Shown here one piece after another: positions 60,285 through 64,000 of a stretch of DNA of 64,000 nucleotides; position 1 is the first letter of the stretch, and every line of letters begins with the position of its first letter. The DNA comes from Pseudomonadota bacterium (GTDB lineage: Bacteria > Pseudomonadota > Gammaproteobacteria > Steroidobacterales > Steroidobacteraceae): the NCBI GenBank assembly GCA_021843755.1, contig JAKBWB010000005.1, positions 124,001-188,000 of the forward strand, given 5' to 3'. Made by a program: the position numbers and the translations under genes. A model generated the notes under the pieces. That model was given only the letters and a program-made list of their open reading frames with translations. It searched no databases and had not been told where the DNA came from.

Positions 60285-60691
60285 CCGCGGTCAACCCCGC
60301 CCGCACGACAGACTGACTCGCGTGTTTTCCAGACACAACAGAACGCTCAAGAGAAAAAAAGAGGGAGAAAATATCTCACACGTGGCACCCCAACACGCGC
60401 CGCGCCGTCACGAACGCCGCACTCCGGACGCCACGGCGCAACCTGCGGACCCCAGGACATCACCGCCCCCGCGCCCCTCACGAGCAGAAAACCCCTGATA
60501 ATTCCGTACGTTCCGGCCTTCCCTCCCGAGACTCGACTCCTGCGCACCTCGAATTGCGACGACACGGGATAGCCGCTCAACACCCCTGATTTGACCCCCT
60601 TCCGTTCATTGACGGAACACAAACAAGCATCAACCATAGTCATGCCGCGAACGACGCGGCATTCGACATCACTCAGCACAGGAGATTCATC
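60285..60691. promoter_or_regulatory. Divergent intergenic region before the lasso genes
   Basis: 407 bp without a gene. Contains a purine-rich block (60350-60370) and the inverted repeat TTCCGT-TCATTG-ACGGAA (60600-60617) that overlaps a -35-like TTGACG (60609-60614). A convincing -10 is not visible (nearest CATAGT at 60635). This probably holds the lasso operon promoter and an operator. Confidence 0.4.
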
Positions 60692-60784
60692 ATGATCACA
60701 CTCGGTACGGTTTCGAAGGAAACAATGGGCGTCAAGCTCGTCGGGTCTCCAGAGCCGATCTTCCAGCAAGCCCAGGCCCTGTAG
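60692..60784 (+). CDS. Lasso peptide precursor
   Basis: 30-residue ribosomal precursor, too short for usual gene finders. GGAG seven bases before the ATG. Leader MITLGTVSKETM has the conserved LG-x-V and the penultimate Thr required for cleavage. The predicted core is GVKLVGSPEPIFQQAQAL: Gly1 and Glu9 would form a nine-residue macrolactam ring, leaving a nine-residue tail with Phe12 and Gln13/14 as possible plugs. The leader is only 12 residues and lacks the upstream Y-x-x-P element usually bound by the RRE. B, C and isopeptidase genes follow directly. Confidence 0.85.
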   Translation: MITLGTVSKETMGVKLVGSPEPIFQQAQAL

Positions 60785-60823
60785 CCCACTTCGCAATCTG
60801 TCGATGACGTTTCAGGACGTCAC

Positions 60824-60859
60824 GGCGGGCATGCCGACCCTCCGGCCGGCATGCCCGCC
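60824..60859 (+). terminator. Hairpin between lasso A and B, likely attenuator
   Basis: GGCGGGCATGCC (60824-60835) and GGCATGCCCGCC (60848-60859) make a perfect 12-bp stem with a 12-nt loop, followed by TCTTTCC. Its position after the precursor suits a leaky terminator or mRNA 3' stabiliser that raises precursor over enzyme levels. It argues that the B gene starts after it. Confidence 0.7.
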
Positions 60860-60890
60860 TCTTTCCAGTCTGGAGCAGCGCTGTCCCGGC

Positions 60891-61616
60891 ATGACCGCCT
60901 ACCACTTCCCCAGCCACGTGCACTACGCCGTCGTCCAGGACGCGGTGATTTTCATGGACCTGCGCGCCGATCAGTACAGCCTGCTTGCCGGCGATAAGGC
61001 ACGGCTCTTCGCCACGCTGCTCGCCCCCGCTCCGCACACCCAAGGACGAACTGTCCGCATCGACCCGAGCGCGCACGACGAGAACGCGCGAGCTCGCCAT
61101 GCGCTCGTGACCGAGCTTCTGAATTGCAATCTGTTGATGCCAGGGGCAGAAGCGACAGCGCTGACTCGCCCTACCCTGCCGCCGCCTCGCGAGGACTTCC
61201 TCACCGCCGGCGATGAGTGTGCCCCGCGCATCCGCCTGCGCCACGTTGGACGGTTCTTGATCGCTTGCCTCGTCTCCGCGTGGCGTCTGCGATACACAAC
61301 CTTAGAAGACACCGTACGCGCCGTCGAGCGCCGCCGCAGGACCCGAGCAGCGAAGCCTCCGCTCGACGGGCCGGAACTGCACGGGCTCGTGACACTTTTT
61401 CAGCGGATGCGCCCGCTGTATCCGAAAGACGCGCTGTGCCTGTTCGATTCTCTCGCGCTCTTGGCGTTTTTGGCGAAGTACGGCTGCTTTCCCCACTGGG
61501 TGTTCGCCGTGACGCTGACGCCCTGGTCCGCCCACTGCTGGGTGCAATATGCGGACGTCTCCCTGAACGAGGACGCCGAGCGAGCGCGTCACTACACCGT
61601 CATTTTCGTCGCGTGA
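60891..61616 (+). CDS. Lasso peptide biosynthesis B protein (RRE plus leader peptidase)
   Basis: 241 aa, fused form. Residues about 1-85 are a PqqD-like RRE that binds the leader (YHFPSHVHYAV, FMDLRADQYSLL). The rest is the transglutaminase-like cysteine protease: Cys183 in KDALCLFDSLAL, His215 in SAHCWVQY and Asp222. It removes the leader after the threonine motif. The start at 60891 matches family N-termini and clears the hairpin. An ATG at 60804 would add 29 residues encoded across the hairpin. Confidence 0.9.
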   Translation: MTAYHFPSHVHYAVVQDAVIFMDLRADQYSLLAGDKARLFATLLAPAPHTQGRTVRIDPSAHDENARARHALVTELLNCNLLMPGAEATALTRPTLPPPREDFLTAGDECAPRIRLRHVGRFLIACLVSAWRLRYTTLEDTVRAVERRRRTRAAKPPLDGPELHGLVTLFQRMRPLYPKDALCLFDSLALLAFLAKYGCFPHWVFAVTLTPWSAHCWVQYADVSLNEDAERARHYTVIFVA

Positions 61617-61623
61617 TCGCCCG

Positions 61624-63510
61624 ATGCGCCGCTACCTAGTTTTTCTCTGGAATCCCTCGGATCACGAGAGCACCGCTCGCGTCCAGCGCGTGGCGCACCG
61701 CCTCGGCGCCGAACCGCCGTGGGCGCTCGTGTATCAGCATCCCGGCGTGCTGGTTGGACACGCGTCCTCGGACTCGGCCGTCCCGGGCGTCCACTCGCTC
61801 GCCCATGCGCAAGGAGTGATTCTCGGCTCCCTCTATCGCCGGACACCGGATGCGCACAGCACCGCCGTCGGCGACCTCGACGAGGCAAGCACTCGAGGCA
61901 TCGTCACCTCCGCGGGCCGTGACCTGATCGAGCGCTACTGGGGCGCCTATGTTGCACTGATCCGGGATGCCCGCTCGGGACAGTGCAGCCTGCTGCGCGA
62001 GCCCACCGCGTCCCTGGCCTGCTTCCACTTCATGTGGGACGGCATTCACGTCATCTTTTCCGAGTTCGCGGATCTCGTGCGGTACATCGCCCCGCCCCTC
62101 ACCGTCGACCGGTCATACCTCGCCACCCGCCTGGCGCTCGGATTCCAGCCCTCGCGCCGCTGCGCCCTGACGGAAGTCGAGGACATTCCGGGCGGCGAAT
62201 GGACCACGTTCGCCGAGCGCCGCCCGGCGCGCACCACCCTCTGGCACCCGGATCGATTCTGCATCGAGCGCCCGCTGGAAGACGAGTCGCAGGCCGCGGC
62301 AGCCCTGCGCGCGACCGTCCTCGACACGGTGCAGGCCTTGACCGCTGCGCACGATCGCATTCTCCTGCAGCTCTCGGGCGGTCTCGACTCCTCCATCGTC
62401 GCCGCCTGCATTGCCCGACAGACCCATCGGCCCCAGGCGCAAGGCCTCAACTTCTTCATGCCCGCCTCCGATGCGGCGCCGTACCCTCTCCCGCTTCCCG
62501 TCGGACTCGCTCCCGAGGATCGGGCCAAGCTCCTCCGCCTCGCCTCCAGCGGCGATGAGCGGGAATTCGCCCGAATCGTCGCCCGGCGCTGCGGCTTCCC
62601 GTTGACCGAGTACGAGAAGCGCCTCCTCGACCTTCGGGATCCCCGCATCGGAAACGCCCCCCTCGCCCCCGTCCCCTCGGCGTATGTCTTCAGCTACGAG
62701 GATGATGCCGCCGAATGTGAATCGGCCGCCCAGACCGGGGCGACCGCCTGCTTCTCCGGCCACGGCGGCGACACCGTGTTCTACGCCACTCAGCGCCCCG
62801 TGGGCGCCGTGGATTACGCCTTCCTCCATCCGTTGCGCGCCGGCCTGGGTCCACAGATCCTGCGGGCGGCGACCCTCAGCGGCGAATCGATCGTGAGCGT
62901 CTTGCGCAAGGTCTTCCGCCATGGACTCCTCCACGCGCCGCTCCCCCAGCCCATCGATCCGATGCGCCAGCCTCACCTCCTGCGGGATGATGTCTTCCAC
63001 GGCGTCTCGACGAGCAACCCGCCCCACCCCTGGCTGGACCCGGCCGTCTCGCTGTGTCCCGGGAAACGAATCCACAGCCTCGGGGTCGCCCTCTCGATTC
63101 CCTTCTATTACAACACGTATCGCCGCGAGATCCTGGCGCCCGCCGTCCACCCGCTGGCCGCGCAACCCGTCGTGGAGCTCGCGCTGCGCATTCCCACCTA
63201 TGTCCTGCTCGCGACCGGCATCTCCCGCGGCCTCGCGCGACGCGCCTTTCACGATCTCCTGCCCGCCGAGATCACGCGGCGGACAGTCAAGGGCACCTCC
63301 GCACAGTACTGGCAGCACGTCGTCCGGCACAACGTTCCGGTCTTGCGCCAGTGGCTCCTCGATGGCGAGTTGGTCCGGCACGGACTGCTCGACCGGTCAA
63401 GACTGGAACACTACCTGACGCCCGACCAACCGTTTCTCACCGTCCCGCCCACGCGCATCATGGACTACCTGGCGTGCGAGACCTGGCTGCACCAAGTTCG
63501 ACCCCGGTAA
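61624..63510 (+). CDS. Lasso peptide cyclase (asparagine-synthetase-like, C protein)
   Basis: 628 aa. Activates the Glu9 side chain with ATP and joins it to Gly1. N-terminal Ntn-like domain without the catalytic Cys of asparagine synthetase. Synthetase domain has the PP-loop LQLSGGLDSS (Ser251-Ser257) and downstream TACFSGHGGDTVFY. C-terminal KGTSAQYWQHVVRHN is typical of lasso C proteins. ATG seven bases after the B stop, so co-translated. Confidence 0.92.
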   Translation: MRRYLVFLWNPSDHESTARVQRVAHRLGAEPPWALVYQHPGVLVGHASSDSAVPGVHSLAHAQGVILGSLYRRTPDAHSTAVGDLDEASTRGIVTSAGRDLIERYWGAYVALIRDARSGQCSLLREPTASLACFHFMWDGIHVIFSEFADLVRYIAPPLTVDRSYLATRLALGFQPSRRCALTEVEDIPGGEWTTFAERRPARTTLWHPDRFCIERPLEDESQAAAALRATVLDTVQALTAAHDRILLQLSGGLDSSIVAACIARQTHRPQAQGLNFFMPASDAAPYPLPLPVGLAPEDRAKLLRLASSGDEREFARIVARRCGFPLTEYEKRLLDLRDPRIGNAPLAPVPSAYVFSYEDDAAECESAAQTGATACFSGHGGDTVFYATQRPVGAVDYAFLHPLRAGLGPQILRAATLSGESIVSVLRKVFRHGLLHAPLPQPIDPMRQPHLLRDDVFHGVSTSNPPHPWLDPAVSLCPGKRIHSLGVALSIPFYYNTYRREILAPAVHPLAAQPVVELALRIPTYVLLATGISRGLARRAFHDLLPAEITRRTVKGTSAQYWQHVVRHNVPVLRQWLLDGELVRHGLLDRSRLEHYLTPDQPFLTVPPTRIMDYLACETWLHQVRPR

Positions 63511-63519
63511 CGCCGCCGA

Positions 63520-64000
63520 TCACCCGTGGCGTTTCCCCGAACGCCGCGGTCTGCGCGTCACACAGAACACCGGCCGGCCGGGATTCTCCCGCTGCTGCTC
63601 CGCGCACAGCCGCTGCCAATGGTGGTATTCGCTGCGCGTCGCCGGGCCCCGAGGCTCCTGACCGTTGAGCCAGAAATCGAACCAGTCGACACTCTCGCCC
63701 GACGCCACCGAGATGCTCATGGGCACTTGCATGATGTGCTCATCCTTTATCCGCCCATCCAGCACCAGCATCTGCACCGGCCTCCTCAGTTCCCGCAGCC
63801 CATGCAGCCACTCCCACTCGTACAGCGCAATGACCCGGTGGTGCGGGATGACGAGTAAGAGCGGCGTGTGCACACGGTTCACATGAAGGATGGGCGCCCG
63901 CCTCACCCAGTTTGTCAATGTCCTTCCGAACGGCGGCCCACCGTATAGCGACTGATCATCAACGGAATTCTGCAAACTCAGCATATACTCCATGGGACTT
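63520..64000 (-). CDS. S9-type lasso peptide isopeptidase (partial, N-terminus outside window)
   Basis: The C-terminal part of an AtxE-like hydrolase that linearises lasso peptides by cutting the isopeptide bond. The frame stays open to the window edge. LYGGPPFG, RAPILHVNRVHTPLLLV and DWFDFWLNGQEP are family landmarks. The catalytic His lies in KDEHIMQ. The segment that normally holds the catalytic Asp after LLLV reads IPHHRV instead, so this isopeptidase may be altered. Convergent with the cyclase gene, nine bases between stops. Confidence 0.82.
   Translation of the reverse strand, partial: SPMEYMLSLQNSVDDQSLYGGPPFGRTLTNWVRRAPILHVNRVHTPLLLVIPHHRVIALYEWEWLHGLRELRRPVQMLVLDGRIKDEHIMQVPMSISVASGESVDWFDFWLNGQEPRGPATRSEYHHWQRLCAEQQRENPGRPVFCVTRRPRRSGKRHG

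Overview
The window is about 64 kb of GC-rich chromosomal DNA, probably from a gammaproteobacterium. The PhoBR/Pst set, DsbB, DapE, a DinG/YoaA-type helicase with TsaB, DusA, a LuxR/LuxI pair and a proteobacterial-style lasso peptide cluster point there. GTP-dependent PEP carboxykinase and an S53 (acid-type) protease suggest an environmental, possibly acid-tolerant organism. The genus cannot be read from the sequence.

Layout. 1-4300 (minus): tripartite RND efflux operon (TolC-like lipoprotein, adaptor, RND pump cut by the window edge). 4.7-12.8 kb: phosphate block with two adjacent pstB genes, an OprD-like porin behind two Pho boxes, and phoB-phoR-phoU-dsbB, with dapE convergent inside it. 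12.9-19.6 kb: tsaB, dinG-type helicase, pckG, a cyclase-FHA fusion and dusA. 20-27.8 kb: secreted or periplasmic hydrolases (small lipoprotein, GH9, S53 protease, S9 peptidase). 27.9-30.5 kb: two oxidoreductases and a DUF302 protein. 30.6-36.4 kb: hydroxyproline epimerase and a D-amino-acid/D-hydroxyproline dehydrogenase, separated by about 2.8 kb of accessory DNA (IS3 remnant, BrnT/BrnA-type toxin-antitoxin, SEC-C protein). A duplicated copy of the divergent intergenic region flanks this insert on both sides. 36.8-43.6 kb: MFS exporter, OPT transporter, and pstS-pstC-pstA behind a third clear Pho box. 43.6-45.4 kb: mtnA plus a class II aldolase. 46.5-51.7 kb: processive GT2 synthase abutting a 5'-truncated ABC-2 permease, a DesK/DesR-like two-component pair, an ABC ATPase and a FixJ-like regulator.

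52.1-58.3 kb (plus): a tightly packed quorum-sensing cassette, luxR - luxI - Fe/2OG dioxygenase - ParB-like protein - REP-transposase homologue lacking its HUH histidines - Atm1-type ABC exporter. Starts and stops overlap or abut through most of it. The gene combination looks like a coherent but unassigned system that could make, modify and export a product under AHL control.

58.6-64.0 kb: a SWIM zinc-finger protein, a divergently transcribed IucA/IucC-like protein, and a lasso peptide cluster. The lasso genes are a 30-residue precursor with an unusually short 12-residue leader, a hairpin, the B protease with RRE, the C cyclase, and a convergent S9 isopeptidase cut by the window edge.

The Pho regulon is a recurring theme. 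Three sites (porin, phoB, pstS) carry CTGTCAT-type repeats with 11-nt periodicity, and the Pst permease and its ATPases lie about 34 kb apart.
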